Shown one piece after another: positions 25,871 through 38,000 of a DNA stretch of 64,000 nt (its first letter is position 1; each line of letters starts with the position of its first letter). The stretch comes from Solen grandis (taxonomy: Eukaryota; Mollusca; Bivalvia; Adapedonta; Solenidae), in contig CM037778.1 in NCBI GenBank assembly GCA_021229015.1, positions 10,698,956 through 10,762,955 of the forward strand. Direction: 5' to 3'. A model generated the notes under the pieces. It was given only the letters and a program-made list of their open reading frames with translations. It was not told the origin of the DNA and did no database searches. Position numbers and translations under genes: made by a program.

Positions 25871-27727
25871 TTTTTTCTCATCCTATGACATCTTATATTT
25901 ATCCACTCATGTTATACAAAATCTGTCCATTTAGAGAATAGGGTGGCCGCACTGAAAATCAATAAAATTAAATATATCTACACCATAAATCAGGCGGGTA
26001 ACAGGGTTAGAATTTTTAGTCAGTTTTATCACAGTTCAAGCACCTCCATCTTTCAGGTTATGACCATCTGCTTGATATGAAACAAACAAATTGCTATACG
26101 GTAGTCCTTTATTAGTTTACATACTACAGTAATAAACACGGCACCCGGGACTGGGAAACTTGTCCGGACTTGCTTCAATTGATTTCTAAATAACATTTAC
26201 CAAAATTTTCTCTTTGACAAAAAATATTTTATGCACAAATACCATAAAGAACATGAATTGCATTCCGAAATTTGTGATGATTTCTGCAAACTCACAATGA
26301 AAATACATAATCGTTGTGAACAACTCTTGAACGAAATCTCAATTTCCACCTGCCGGCTGCTAATTTTGAAGTCGAAGTTTTGTGAAATTGCAAGATATAT
26401 ATTCCAGATGCAAAGTAGTCTTGCCAAGATTAGATGCTAAAAGAAATGGTTATCTTAATAATGTCTTACCTAAGTTATCGTGCTCTAAACCAACACGATT
26501 TCTTATTAGATCCTCTGTTAAAGTTAGTGCCATGTTTTAAACAAAAACAACTTCGGATGACTTTGATTAGTTCAGCGACTTCGTTATCACTATCTCTTGG
26601 ACAAATGAGCATGGTCTAACAAAATTTATCCGAGAATGTGAAATTCATTTATTGTACTTACATAAAGATTTACATTCGCTCAGGTTTGTTTATAATTTTT
26701 ATTTGTTTGTGGTTTGAATGCCGGCTACGTGCCTCTTTGTACCTGCATACGTTTTCAAATCGCTAAATCCGTTTAGTTTTATAAATACGATTCGGAATTC
26801 TACTTTAAGTCAGCTCTTTCATATATATTCCATTTCCTACATTAACATATATATGTTTTACATAGTCCATGTAAATCTTAGAATAAACTTTTACAATTAT
26901 CTATGAATAATGAACTAAGGAAAACAGAACAATTTATTGATGTTGAAGGTGACTCTAAAAAATATTGTTTTTAGTAAACTGCACACATTTTTTTTTTACA
27001 TAAGTTTAAGTAAGTACAATTAAAATGGCCGCACAAACAAACCGACGCAATAAGCACGTTTAATGGTTTAACTTTCTTTATTTGTTGATGTATCTAACAG
27101 TTTTGAAGGTGATTATATAAGATGCATTATCGTTTTTTCTCATTATTGACCGCGATACCGTTTGATGATTAAATAGAATATGGCGCCATGAGACGCTAAT
27201 TATTGAATTGTCTCCCTTATTCACTCTGACCACGACAAGCTTGGGTATTTCTTTGGATGCAATTTTTACCATCCATCTGATAATTTGCCTATGAAATCGG
27301 CTGCGTATAATTGCTGTCGAAAATGTCAGTCGTTTTTACTTGATAGTCTTTGGCAAAATAACGTTTGTTTACTAACAATGCTATGTTATCCTCTGGGAGT
27401 AATTGCAGAAGTGTGGGAATAAATATAAATATTTTTTTATATAAATATTAAATCATATTGGACCTTCAATTTTCAAAAGGGCAACAATTTTAAATGACTC
27501 TTATAAAATGAATATTATAAAACAAATAGAGTGATGAGGGTAAAACAAAAAAAAACACACACACAAAAAAAAACATACATGTTAAGTTGGACGTTTTTGA
27601 ATTTTACGCCAAATTGCAGCATATATGAACTTGGATGTTAGATGTGGAAATCATCGGAATTTGGGCATCAAAAAGGAATTATTAGGCAACCAATGGCCTC
27701 ATTGTTATTTTGTGATATTCTTTATTA
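25871..27727. other. upstream region of the Tudor-domain gene, nothing called
   Basis: Opposed open frames at 26197-26440 have no splice context. 'aaaatggccgc' near 27023 and 'aatatggcgccatgag' near 27178 are short GC-richer islands that could be a promoter or first untranslated exon, but this is not demonstrable. Confidence 0.3.
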
Positions 27728-29279
27728 GCTCACCAGAGCACAAAGTGCTCAGGGTGAGCTATTGGGGTCCGTCGTCGTCTGTCGTCCGTTGTCAACAATT
27801 TGCTTTAAAAGACATCTCCTCTGAAACCACTTGGACAAAATCTGATGAAACTTGGTATAAATGGTCCTTGGGTGGACTCTACAAAAATTGCTCAAATACA
27901 GTTGATCCTTGCAGAACTCTGGTTGCCATGGCAACAAAAAGAAAAAATTCTTGGAAAGTTTAAAAATCATCTCCTTCAAAACTACTGGCCAGATTTCAAA
28001 ATAAATTGGTACAGATGATCCTTAGGGGTAGCACTACAAAGATTGCTAAAATTATTCGGATCCACAAAAAAAACATGGGCCCAGGGGCTGGGCTTATTTT
28101 AACAAATATTTTTTTTTTTAATATGGGAAAGATAAAAAAAAAAAATCTCCTCTAAAACCAATGGACAGAATTTGATGAAATATTGGTAAAAATGATCTTT
28201 GGATGCGAGTCTACAAAAATTGCTCAAATCAAAATGATCCATGCAGAACTCTGGTTGCCATGGCAATAAATAGAACAAAAATCATCTTCTTCAAGATTAA
28301 TATAAATCATCTTCCAGATTAATAATTTGCAGGGTTTCAAAATGTTTTTAATTGGTACAGATGATCCTTGGGTGTAGCTCTACAAAGTATTCAAAATTAT
28401 TTGGATGTGTGTTGTAAACTCGGCAACAATACGAGGGGAGGCTTATTTATTATATTTATATTGATTTATGCAGAACTCTAGTTGCCATTCCAATACAATG
28501 AAAAGATAAATTTAAAATTCATCTTGTTTAGAACTGCTAGCCAGATTTAAAATACATTGTTATAGATGTTTATTTAGGGTTAATTGGCTAATTTTTACTT
28601 TGTTTTTCAGACAATTTTAACAATTAATCAAAATCAAAGGAAATGTCCTTTGTTTTCACGTGACGTCATCAAGACAAATCCGCCATCTTACCATTTTACT
28701 ATTTGCACTTCTGTTTTAATTAAAGATTTACAGATATATACTTTTGTGATTAAAAAACAGAAACACTAAGATTGAAAAAAGGAAAAATATACATTGTAAT
28801 TTTTTGCAGTTGTCGGTAATTAATTTCCTTAGTGTCCTATATGAGACAAACGGATCCATCAACCTCCAACAATCAGTTTTAAGTCACTATAAACTGTTCG
28901 GAGTCAAAGGTGTATTTTTGTGTGATTTTTCACTCCGTTGTCAAAAATATTTTTATCTTAATGGAAGCAAGCACGTTTTTCCCAAAAAAAGAAATGTAAT
29001 CCATCAACTTACAACCAGTTAACTGTTCCAAGTCAAGGGTGTATTTTGTGTGGTTTTTGACGTTGATTTATCTGTACTTGAAATTGTTTTGGCTGCTTTT
29101 TCCAGATTAACAACTGTTACTGAATTAACCTTTTCCTTCATATAGACTCATATTGACCCTCTCAAAAGGAACCACATAAAATAGTCACAGTTAAACATTC
29201 CTTGTTACAGAAAACAATTGTTTCATTTTAAAATGCAGATGTACTCTGGTGAGTGTCTATGGCCCTTGGGCCTCTTGTT
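27728..29279 (-). mobile_element. hairpin-ended element of the 'agctcacc' type, reverse copy
   Basis: The left end is 'agctcaccagagcacaaagtgctcagggtgagct', then ccgtcgtcgtctgtcgtccg, the complement of the acgg-type run. The right end is cccttgggcctcttgttt. Diverged cores with 'cctccaaaac / ctctggttgccatggcaac' lie near 27910, 28245 and 28470. It matches the ends of the elements at 8581 and 10194 in reverse. The open frames inside are not genes. Confidence 0.65.
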
Positions 29280-30431
29280 TTGCAATACCATTTGTCTGCC
29301 AATATATCACAAAATGATTTCAAATATTGCTATATATTGTGTTTTAGTAACTGAATAAACTTCTAAGTATTAAGAATTATATATAATTTTAAAATTTTCT
29401 ATATTAGGTTCAAATATCGCTATATATTCAGGGGTTTTCTTAAGTGGACACCCACTTGCCTGCGCTGGGTTAAAATCAAGTGATTTTTCAAAGAAGATAG
29501 CCCAGCAGGCAAGTTTGTTTTATGTAAATGAATTTTTTTTTTCATTTTCTATAGTATATCAGAGGTAGACTGCTTGCAAATTCTCTTTGATATATATTAA
29601 CTAAAATCCACCTTAATATTGCACATATTTATATTTTAACATTACAAACACTAACTAACTTAAAGATCGGGCGACCTGTTTTCACTGGGGTCTAGTAGAT
29701 GTTCAAAGTAACATGCCCCCTGGACAAGTGAAAGTCAAATCCTTAAGTAAACCCCTGATATTGCAGTATGAATATCATTTTTGCCTGCAATGCATAACCC
29801 AGCCTTATTCTTTATGTAAATTTCATATTGCAAACACTTCTTTCTCACTTCCTGCAAATTTTATGCATTAACATATATGTGTATACCTGATCTTCACCTG
29901 CCAGCAGGTAAACTGCATGGTGTACCCTGCTGAAGTAAGTCATGCAGTATCATTTTGAAACAATGAAATGTACATCATCCATTATTACTTATAATATAAG
30001 GGCAAAGGCCAACTATAACTGCCTTGAAGCTGAGCTATCTTTTGTAAATGTAACACTGTTTTGTTACAAGGTGAGTGACTTCAGGGCCATCTTTGTTCTC
30101 TTGTTTCCAATTTGCCTCCACTGTCATGCTGGTGACATTGTCATAACACTATATTGGAATATTTCTGACCCTACAATGAATGATTGTATTTAAATTGTAA
30201 AATATCCTTAACTGTCTGCCTTTCCACCTTAGTCTTAAAATTAAGCTGTGAAATGGAAAAAAAAAAGATTGCCTGATGAGGTGTGTGTATGGTTGACACT
30301 TTTCTAAAGTAGTGTTATGAAGGCTTGGAACAACATCCAGTGGAGTCAGATTAGAAAAAAAATATCTCAAAATTGGATCTCAAACTACTTTTGAATTCAA
30401 AAGTGTTCCTCTTTGTTTTATATGAAGGATC
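29280..30431. other. flank before the Tudor-domain gene
   Basis: 29275-29420 is the reverse copy of the repeat at 15590-16030. Near 29430-29760 a stretch with 'cccacttgcctgcgctgggtt' and 'atgccccctggacaag' looks like another dispersed repeat. A pyrimidine-rich tract and 'atatgaag' just before 30429 may be a splice acceptor for the first coding exon. Confidence 0.4.
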
Positions 30432-30510
30432 ATGTCGATTGAAGAAAAGACAGATGGAATAATTACATTGGAAGCATCAGAGTATGACTCCATAGCAGAA
30501 GAAAAAGCAG
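30432..30510 (+). CDS. PHF20-like gene, first coding exon
   Basis: ATG at 30432 in context 'gatcATGTCG'. The exon ends GCAG|GTGAATC in phase 1. It encodes MSIEEKTDGIITLEASEYDS IAEEKA. The start is chosen because the frame upstream has a likely acceptor instead of coding text. Confidence 0.55.
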
Positions 30511-32025
30511 GTGAATCTTAAAAAATAGATCCAAAACTTAAATACATTGTCTTGAAGACAAATCTGTAGTGGTCTCATTTTGCTACTACTTTGTTACCAT
30601 CCTGAAATTATAACAGTGTTACTAAGCATTGCCATTTATGTACCAATGTTTCTTTTCACAGTCTTCGCAAAACCAAGGTTGTCTAGCAGACATGTCCAGC
30701 ATTACTTTGGGTTGGACACATTTCTTAATCTTAACTCCTTCAAATTTTGGCAGACCTTAAATTGATAATAATAACTTTACATTTTTAGGAAGTTTTTCTG
30801 TTAGCAGACTGATTTTGTATAGTGTCTTAAAGAAGACTGTGTTTTGTATGATATTCTGTCTCCCTAGAATCACTATCATTTCAGTAAAAACTGTGTTCAT
30901 CTTGATTTTTTTTATTGGATATGAATTTCAATGAAACATAATCCTATCTGGAAAAAAAATCATATGAAAAGGCATCCCATTTGGCCCAGCCAAAATATGT
31001 GAGAACTTGTCCATGCCCAGTGGAGAATTAAATCTTTGGATTCATTGTGACATGTTTACATTTAATTTTTCTCATATTTTGCAGTTTTGAATAAGATTTT
31101 GATATTTTTGAATAAAAAAAATAGAAAGTCATTCAGAATCTTGCCTCCAGATAATTGAGGATGAAAGGAGAGGTTTTAGAAGTAAATTCATGGTTTTCCC
31201 TTGTTTTTTGTTTTTTTATTTGCAAATGGAGGTCAATCTAGTCCTTGATATATAGTTAAAGAGACACTTCATGAAATATATGGGGATCATTTAGATAATT
31301 TTAGGGCAAAAGTAGACAATTTTGTGTGTCATGGAATACAAGTTGTAAAATGTAAGTGATGACTAATGTTGCAGACATGGAGGCAGCTGAAGTCACAAGT
31401 GCCATAGATGCCTCCACGATTGTTCCATCAGAGCCAAAGCCACTAGGTAGTGGTAACATTCCAGCCACAGTGTCAGAAGCAGCCAGGGAGGCCTCCCCGG
31501 TGCCAAGTGTCCATAGCCTGGCTAGTGGTGGGGTGGGTGAGGCAAGCGACACACCCAGTATGGAGGAGCCTCTGACCCCTGCCACTGACCGGTCAGATGT
31601 GTCCAAGAGTCAGTCTGGTTCTGGTATGTGTGCTTCTTGAAACCTTTACATCATAAAGAACTCATGTTTTCAATATTAAATTCAAGACTGTTCAGAATCA
31701 TCAGATTGTACAATATCTATGCTCAGTATGATGGTTATGTAATAGTTTTATAGTGACAGTTCAAGGATAGGTATTGAAAGGTCTGTTAGCCCCATTCTCA
31801 AAGCTATCTAGGGAAGATCTTTTCTGTCACCGAGTAGAATTCCAAATCAAAATATAAAAAATATGTCAAAATATTAAACCCAGAATGTCTTCCATATATA
31901 GAACACCTGGTGTTCATGTTCATTATGAAAAGCTTATTCCGATTTTTTATTTATTCATTTTTTTTTTTTTTTTTTTCAAATTCAAATTTGGTCTTCTTCA
32001 TTGCTCTTGCTGCTGCATTTCATAA

Positions 32026-32094
<69 letters not shown>

Positions 32095-32340
32095 GATGTA
32101 ATTTTTTTCAGGCCGTGTGACCCCTGCCAGTCAAAGCGACCAATCCCTGTCATTCTCAAGCTCAGAGAAGAGCACACCTCACAGGAAGAAGAAGCAGGGA
32201 GACTACTCTGGGAGGCAGATAGAGTTTGACCAGTCCTCATCCTCGTCTGGTTCGGTCAAGTTTACTAAGCTTCCTATCAGAGTAGGTATCAGTTGGAGAA
32301 AAGGGGAACGTCTGGAGGCAATGGATTATCTTCATAAATG
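30432..32340 (+). CDS. PHF20/PHF20L1-like chromatin reader, 5' part (partial)
   Basis: Three plus-strand exons join in frame: 30432-30510, 31375-31623, 32112-32340, with introns in phase 1, 1 and then 2. The ~185 residues begin MSIEEKTDGIITLEASEYDS. A long acidic, Ser/Pro/Thr-rich disordered stretch follows (PSEPKPL, SPVPSVHSLAS, EEPLTPATDRSD), then a basic patch HRKKK and a Ser run. It ends VGISWRKGERLEAMDYLHKW, which resembles the start of the first Tudor/MBT-type domain of PHF20 and PHF20L1. Those proteins read methylated lysine in the nucleus, PHF20 within the NSL acetyltransferase complex. The donor after TG|GTGAGT promises a next exon, but none was found on this strand up to 64000. Vertebrate PHF20 lacks such a long N-terminal extension, so the family call rests on about 20 residues. 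Other Tudor/MBT proteins are possible. Confidence 0.55.
31375..31623 (+). CDS. PHF20-like gene, second exon (disordered Ser/Pro-rich)
   Basis: Acceptor 'actaatgttgcag' and donor 'TCTG|GTATGT'. It is 249 nt with phase 1 on both sides. It encodes MEAAEVTSAIDASTIVPSEP and further low-complexity acidic text ending SKSQSGSG. The 80-codon frame is clean, and GC content is much higher than in the flanking introns. Confidence 0.65.
32030..32088. repeat. (TA)n microsatellite
   Basis: About 29 TA units just upstream of the exon 3 acceptor; length variation here could affect splicing. Confidence 0.95.
32112..32340 (+). CDS. PHF20-like gene, third exon (start of Tudor/MBT-like domain)
   Basis: Acceptor 'atttttttcag' and donor 'AAATG|GTGAGT'. 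It is 229 nt. It encodes RVTPASQSDQSLSFSSSEKS, HRKKKQGDYSGRQIEFDQ and VGISWRKGERLEAMDYLHKW. GERLEAMD..HKW matches the start of PHF20-type Tudor domains (VGAQLEARDRLKNW-like). Confidence 0.65.
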
Positions 32341-32354
32341 GTGAGTCGTAGTTT

Positions 32355-32885
32355 TTATGCCCCCACCAAAAATGGGGGGGGGGGGCATATAGATTTGCCT
32401 TTGTCCATCCATCCCGAAACTTTGTGACATGCATAACTCCGAAAGTATTTTTACTACAAATGATATATTATTCAGCACATGAACTTGCACACCTGGGTAT
32501 TTTCAATGAACCCTCGTTGAAGTTGACAGAGTTACGGGCCTTCCTTTTTTGAAAATATGGAATTTTATGCTTGTGACGCATGTAACTTTGAAAGTAATTG
32601 TACAACAGACTTGAAACTTCAGGGATATATTTTTTAGGACATGAACTTGTGTACCTGGGTATTTTTATGCCCTCCCCCCCCCCCAACCACACACACACCA
32701 AAAAAAAGTGAGGCATATAGATTTACCTTTGTCCGTCTGTCCATCCCAAAACTGTGACACAGGTAACTCTGAAGGTATTTGTGCTACAGACTTTAAACTT
32801 CATGGATATATTACTCAGGACATGACTTCAGCTCCTGGCTGTTTGCCTTTGTTTTGGAAAATGCGACGGGTCCTCTGGACACATT
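32355..32885. repeat. dispersed repeat, two tandem copies of about 300 bp, with poly-G/poly-C
   Basis: The unit starts 'atgcccccaccaaaaatgggg' (32359) or 'atgccctcccccccc' (32667). It continues 'gaggcatatagatttaccttt', 'gtccatcc', 'tgacatgcataactccgaaagta' and 'catgaacttg'. Both copies share this order. Confidence 0.7.
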
Positions 32886-33134
32886 TCTAGTTGCTTCATA
32901 AATTCTCTGAATTTAGGAATAAATCTTTCTAATTGGGAAATACTGTATAACCAATGATTTTCAGTAACAAAAATATGAGTTCAGCTCAGCATATAATAAG
33001 GGTAGTTTCAGGATTGACTGAGCTAAACCCAAAGCAAACACAATTTGTTCTGAAAGCTTGTGAAAATAAATTGGCTTTTCTTTTGTCTTGCAATGGTTCA
33101 ACGGTTTCTGAATAAAATATGGCATTTTTACACA

Positions 33135-33306
33135 TACATAGATATTGTCAGTATTTAATCCTGGAACTACCCATATATGCTGAGCGCCAAGCAAGGGAGC
33201 TATATTAGTACCATTTTTACGACTATAGTATGTCGCGGCCGCGGATCGAACCCACGACCTCCCGATTCTGGGGCGGACGCTCTAACCACTCGGCCACCGG
33301 GACCGG
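33135..33306 (-). mobile_element. SINE family 1, truncated, well-kept tRNA-like head
   Basis: On the minus strand the head carries TGGCCGAGTGG (A box, 33296-33286) and GGTTCGATCC (B box, 33252-33243), good matches to the pol III consensus. The body stops after about 90 bases. Confidence 0.8.
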
Positions 33307-34348
33307 TTTTATCGTATAATGGTAACATTAAACAAGAAATGTCTTAAAATATGGTAATCGGCGTTGATGAGGATTTAAAAAAGAAAATGTATAACGGTAA
33401 CATAATATAAAGCTTCCCTTTCACCGCAGTCGGCGGAGTAAACATCAATAAAGCGTACTAACCGTTGAGACAATGAAACAGACTATACTATACTGCATAT
33501 ATCTATAACGGTCATTCCGAAATAGGCCTCAATAGGCATCAAAGAGAAATATTTTGATATTCAATAAAACAACTATGTATACATCGAGGAAGCTTTACGA
33601 AGCTAATTTTTCAGCTAGTTACCATCTCAAACAATAATGGTGCGTAATCTTTTTTTTGTGTGTATGTATATTATATGAATATCTACCTATTTAAATAGTT
33701 AAGACTGCCTACCCTTTAGTAGGACAAAATTGAGGTTAAACAGCTACATCGAGAGAGAAAAAAAAAAAAGGAGGACACTGTTTTGAGACCTAACGTCGGA
33801 AATCGCGTTTTTTCACAATTGTGACATTGTAAATGGACCAAGTTGTGTTTTAAATTAACGAAATAATAATAATAACCGAAACGTTATAGCCAACATATAG
33901 TGTTTTTAATGTTTCAATCGAGTTTGACAACTGCCGGGACTAGCTATATCCAGTTTCATTCGCAGCGTTTTCACTGGTCAACCAGAATACATGTTTAAAC
34001 AGGGAAAATGATTTACCACTGTTTGAAAGGACATATTTACAGTGGCACTGGGTATCAATCATAATGATGTATTTGTAGTTTATCCAGGTTTTGAATTTTC
34101 CGATCAATTTTAATGTACTGACTATTGTCAACTGAACCATTTTCTTTCACTGCAAATGAAAACGGAGTAGCCTGTCCCGGGAGATATCAAGCTCGATTGA
34201 ACTCATTTTTATATAAAAAGTCTTTATTCAAATTCATTTCAAACGTTAATGAACATCATTACAGAGCGAAATTTACACGGAAGTGCGATTTTCAAAAAGT
34301 AGCCGAAAACAGTGCGCTCCCTTTGTCATGATTTACGATTTGACTTAT
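33307..34348. other. between the PHF20-like exon and the first 4TM gene
   Basis: No exon seen on either strand. A final exon of the minus-strand gene could hide here if the donor at 34413 is used. Confidence 0.4.
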
Positions 34349-34782
34349 TCAATTTCGAGCCCCTGTGCTATCGAGTATATGGGCGAGATATTTCATCGTT
34401 AAGGAAAACGTACCATCAATATTGGTCTCGGCCATGTCAGTAAATGTTGTCATCCCGGGAAGTCCCATATCTTCGCTTGTCCTCCATGTAACGGGGCCGC
34501 CATTGTCTATCGGTGGATATTTTTTGTCAGATGGGTTGTTGCATACGTACAGATGACTGGATTTCCGGTTTTTACGAGACAACAAAAAGGCGAACGAGAC
34601 GGAAGAGAGAATTGCAATGATGCAACTTATTCCACATGCAATGACGGACCAGTGGTCGAACAGATCATGACGCGCATGTGTACTGATCCCTGCATTTGGC
34701 CAGTTCCGGTTCCGGACAAAGTGGCGATACCGCCATACGTGTTGCTGTATGACATGGGCAGTTGGAACGGACATAATAGCCC
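34349..34782 (-). CDS. 4TM paralogue 1, exon 3 (end of TM3, loop 2, TM4, tail)
   Basis: Acceptor 'ttacattttcag' after 34782. It encodes AIMSVPTAHVIQQHVWRYRH, loop 2, then HWSVIACGISCIIAILSSVS FAFLL and a basic RKNRK stop-transfer. After NIDG the text GTACGT at 34413 is a usable donor; reading on gives 21 more residues and a stop at 34349. Which end is used cannot be decided here. Confidence 0.7.
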
Positions 34783-34997
34783 CTGAAAATGTAAGATTTT
34801 TTGTGTTTGTAAAAGTATTTTCAAAGAAAGGTTTATTTCAATACCCGAGTTCACATGTATACCAATATACGGGTACATCCAGCTGAGCTAAAAGGTCAAC
34901 ATCCTGCGAAAAAAAAAATACTAGTTTTATTTCATATTTATTCATTGGTCATGTTTTTGAATCTTTTGACAATACAGAAAAGACCGAAACCTTAAAA

Positions 34998-35036
<39 letters not shown>

Positions 35037-38000
35037 GCTTTAAATAAAACTTTAAATGACATTTACCTTAAAAATTATAGTCAACTGATATATGAAATGC
35101 TTTATACGTCATAATTTGGCGGTAATTATATTTCAGGGGTGAGAATCAGAACTGCGTCGTACCATTTCTTTTGTAAACAACAGCCGCCATCTTTGAAAAC
35201 AAAGGGTATATTTTTGCTCATTACTGTTTTTGTAGGAAATACATGATAACAAGATACATATATGAACACGCTCCTGATTCTTCCGTTTATATGATGTATG
35301 CAACTTAAAAATCCATTTTGAAAAACAAAAGTTATAGTGAACTGGAAATTCGAGTTGGAGAAGAATTTGCGAAACATTTGACAGATACGACGCAGTTGAA
35401 ATTGCAGACACATTTGACGCAGAAAAATATTGTTCAATTAAACAATCATTTTTACAAAATGGTAAGACGCAGTTGATTTAAATATGGTGAGATACATTTT
35501 TTTTTTTTTTTTTTGCAGCCTTTTTTAACAGGTTTCGTTTCAACAATATATTTTATCAGCCTTTTCATACGATTTCTCAGCTGTCTGCAGTCATAATTAG
35601 GCACACGCGATATACAATGTTCGAAGAATATTATCTGGAGATCTCAGTTTTAATGAGATCAAACTTGTTCATGCAATTATGGTATGAAACCTTTGAAGTT
35701 ATCATTAGTGCAAAACAAGAATTAATTCTGAACATTAGTTCCGGATGAGAAGATTTTTTTTCAATATTCTACATAGAATATAAAAGGAAACTAGTTGACC
35801 CCCTAGGGGCCTCATTTATCAAGGGATCAACTTCATTTTAGCAATTATGGTAGTCAGTCATGAGGTGATCATTTGTGTCAAATAAAAATAAATTCTAACC
35901 GTTGGTTTCAAAGAAGAAACAAAATAATTCTATAAATAGTATATAAGGAAACTATAGCCGACCCCTAAAGGCCTCGTTTTTTTCCAGGGATCATCTTTAT
36001 TTTATCAATTATGGTAGACAGTCATTTGTCAAATAAAATTAAATTCTGACCATTGGTTTCATTGAAAAAGAATTTTGATTTTTTCTGTATAGAGTACATA
36101 AGGAAACTAGCCGACTCCCTAGGGGCCGCACTTTTCAAGGGACCAACTTCATTTAAGCAATTTTAGCAGACAGCCAGGAGGTGCTATTTTTATGCTACAT
36201 GTAATTAAATTCTGACAATTGGTTTTAGTGAAGATGATTTTTATAGTTTCTTAAATAAAATCCTGTTCTGTATTGATCAATTTTATCATAGAAACTTTTG
36301 TGAAGGGTCACCTAAGGACTATTCATGCTAAGTTTCATCAATTTCTACCAAACAGTTTCAGAGATGTTATTTTTTTAAAAGAAAACTACGGACGAAGGGT
36401 GATCCCAATTGCTCTTCAGCTTTTATTTTCAAAAATAAAAAAAAACTTTTTTTTTTTTTAGAAGCTAATATTTAGATTTCGTTTTATTAAGCTTATCCAG
36501 ATTGTTAAAATCCTAGTGACTACCTATAATTTAAACACATTTCATTTTACCAAAAGTACCTAAAACTTCCATGCACTGTTGTATCATGTCACATGCAATA
36601 TTGCAAACGTGCCATAATTAATCTTTGTGGTGCCATGAATACATTGTGTAGTTGTTTGTTCGCCTGGTTAGCCCAACAGTCCTATATTTGACCCACCAAA
36701 GCTTCTACATAAAGAAAACATAAAAGTGTTATTTTAACTGTATAAGCAGAATGTGGTCACCAGTTATACAAATGAGTACTGCAATGCAACAGAAACATTA
36801 TAAGAAACTGCGTGCACCCTAATTATCATCGAAGACAAGAAATCGTACGCAACCTGTTGAAAAGGCTTCGATAAAATGACAACTGCGTTCACCTTTTTTT
36901 TTTAATTCAACTGCGTCTATTTTGCAAGAATAGTCAACTAAACAAAAAAAAATCTGCTTCAAATGTGACTGAATACGTGACGTGAATCTGTATTTGGTAA
37001 CTTAAAAAAAAAAATAAAAAAATAATAAATAAAAAAAATAAAAATCAAGTATTAATTAAACGCTGGATACTGCAATTTCGCTAAAACTTATGAAGCGGAA
37101 AAATTAACGTGTTCATATATGTATCTCGACGTCGTTATCCTGCATTTCCCACAGAAACAGTAATGAACAAAAATAAATTCTGATTCCAAGCCCCGGTATC
37201 TAGCAGTGATTATATTCGGCGCCTCCTCACTAGGCACCGACATTTAGCTCCATGTAGAAAGGCCCGTGTTCTTCTTTATTTTAGTGACGATATATTTAAT
37301 TTGGTGTTAACATAGCTAAAATTAATAGACCTCCAATAACAAGACGTATATCTCATTTGTTTATTTAATTAACAAAGCACAGAACATACCTGTTATAAAC
37401 AAAAAGATGACCGACAGCATGATTCGTCTCTTGTGATGGGCACGTGAACAGCAGCACGTGGAAGCGATGACGAGGCTGACGAAACTTAAAGCGAGGCCAA
37501 GGGACGCCTCAAGTCTGATTTCAAACAAATTTCTGACATCATCTGAATGAGATGAAAATAAAGTCTTCAAAGAGAGAGTAATTTAATGGTAACACATGGT
37601 AACTGTGTTCATAAACAAACCTTCTGTTTTATTTTAGAGTTCAGTTAAGGTTTGTAAAATCTTTTTTTTTTTTTTTTTTTTTGGCGACAGACGGGGGATC
37701 TGGAATATAAAATTCATTAATTATCGTAATAATTAAATAACCCTTTAAACTTTTTTTTAACCTTTTAAAAAAATTTTTTGTATAAATGCTCAAGAAAACC
37801 TTAACCGATGACTACACTGACAAGAGGGTCATGACTTTCTTCTTCAAAATGTGGAGCTTACTAACAATAACAATATCTTCTTCACTTTTATATTTAGCAC
37901 TAAGTTAAGTTGGTGGAAATGGGGCCAGATGTTTTGCAGATGAGGCAGGTGCAAATCTAAACACCACCGGTGTGATTTTCAGAGTTATCAAGAAAGAAAA

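Larger units (their letters stand above)
30511..32111 (+). other. introns 1 and 2 of the PHF20-like gene (around exon 2)
   Basis: AT-rich sequence without repeats of note until a (TA)n microsatellite at 32030-32088, only about 24 bases before the acceptor of exon 3. A T17-like run lies near 31960. Confidence 0.6.
34783..37389 (-). other. intron 2 of paralogue 1, with repeats
   Basis: It holds a (TG)n run at 34999-35034 and a T16 run near 35500. At 35640-36440 there are three to four diverged units of about 165 bp, with 'ggcctca...tcaagggatcaacttcatttta', also seen at 16080-16560. The remainder (36450-37389) is AT-rich without recognised features. The minus frame at 35126-35437 has no splice or domain support. 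Confidence 0.55.

Noticed and set aside
26197..26440. Opposed frames that look faintly like a coiled-coil protein
   Set aside because: No acceptor or donor at sensible places, no recognised motif, AT-rich codon use.
31301..31606. Minus frame of 101 codons
   Set aside because: Antisense of exon 2 of the PHF20-like gene, which has correct splice borders on the plus strand.
34365..34786. Plus-strand frames opposite exon 3 of paralogue 1
   Set aside because: Shadow frames; the minus frame has the TM4 text and the splice border.
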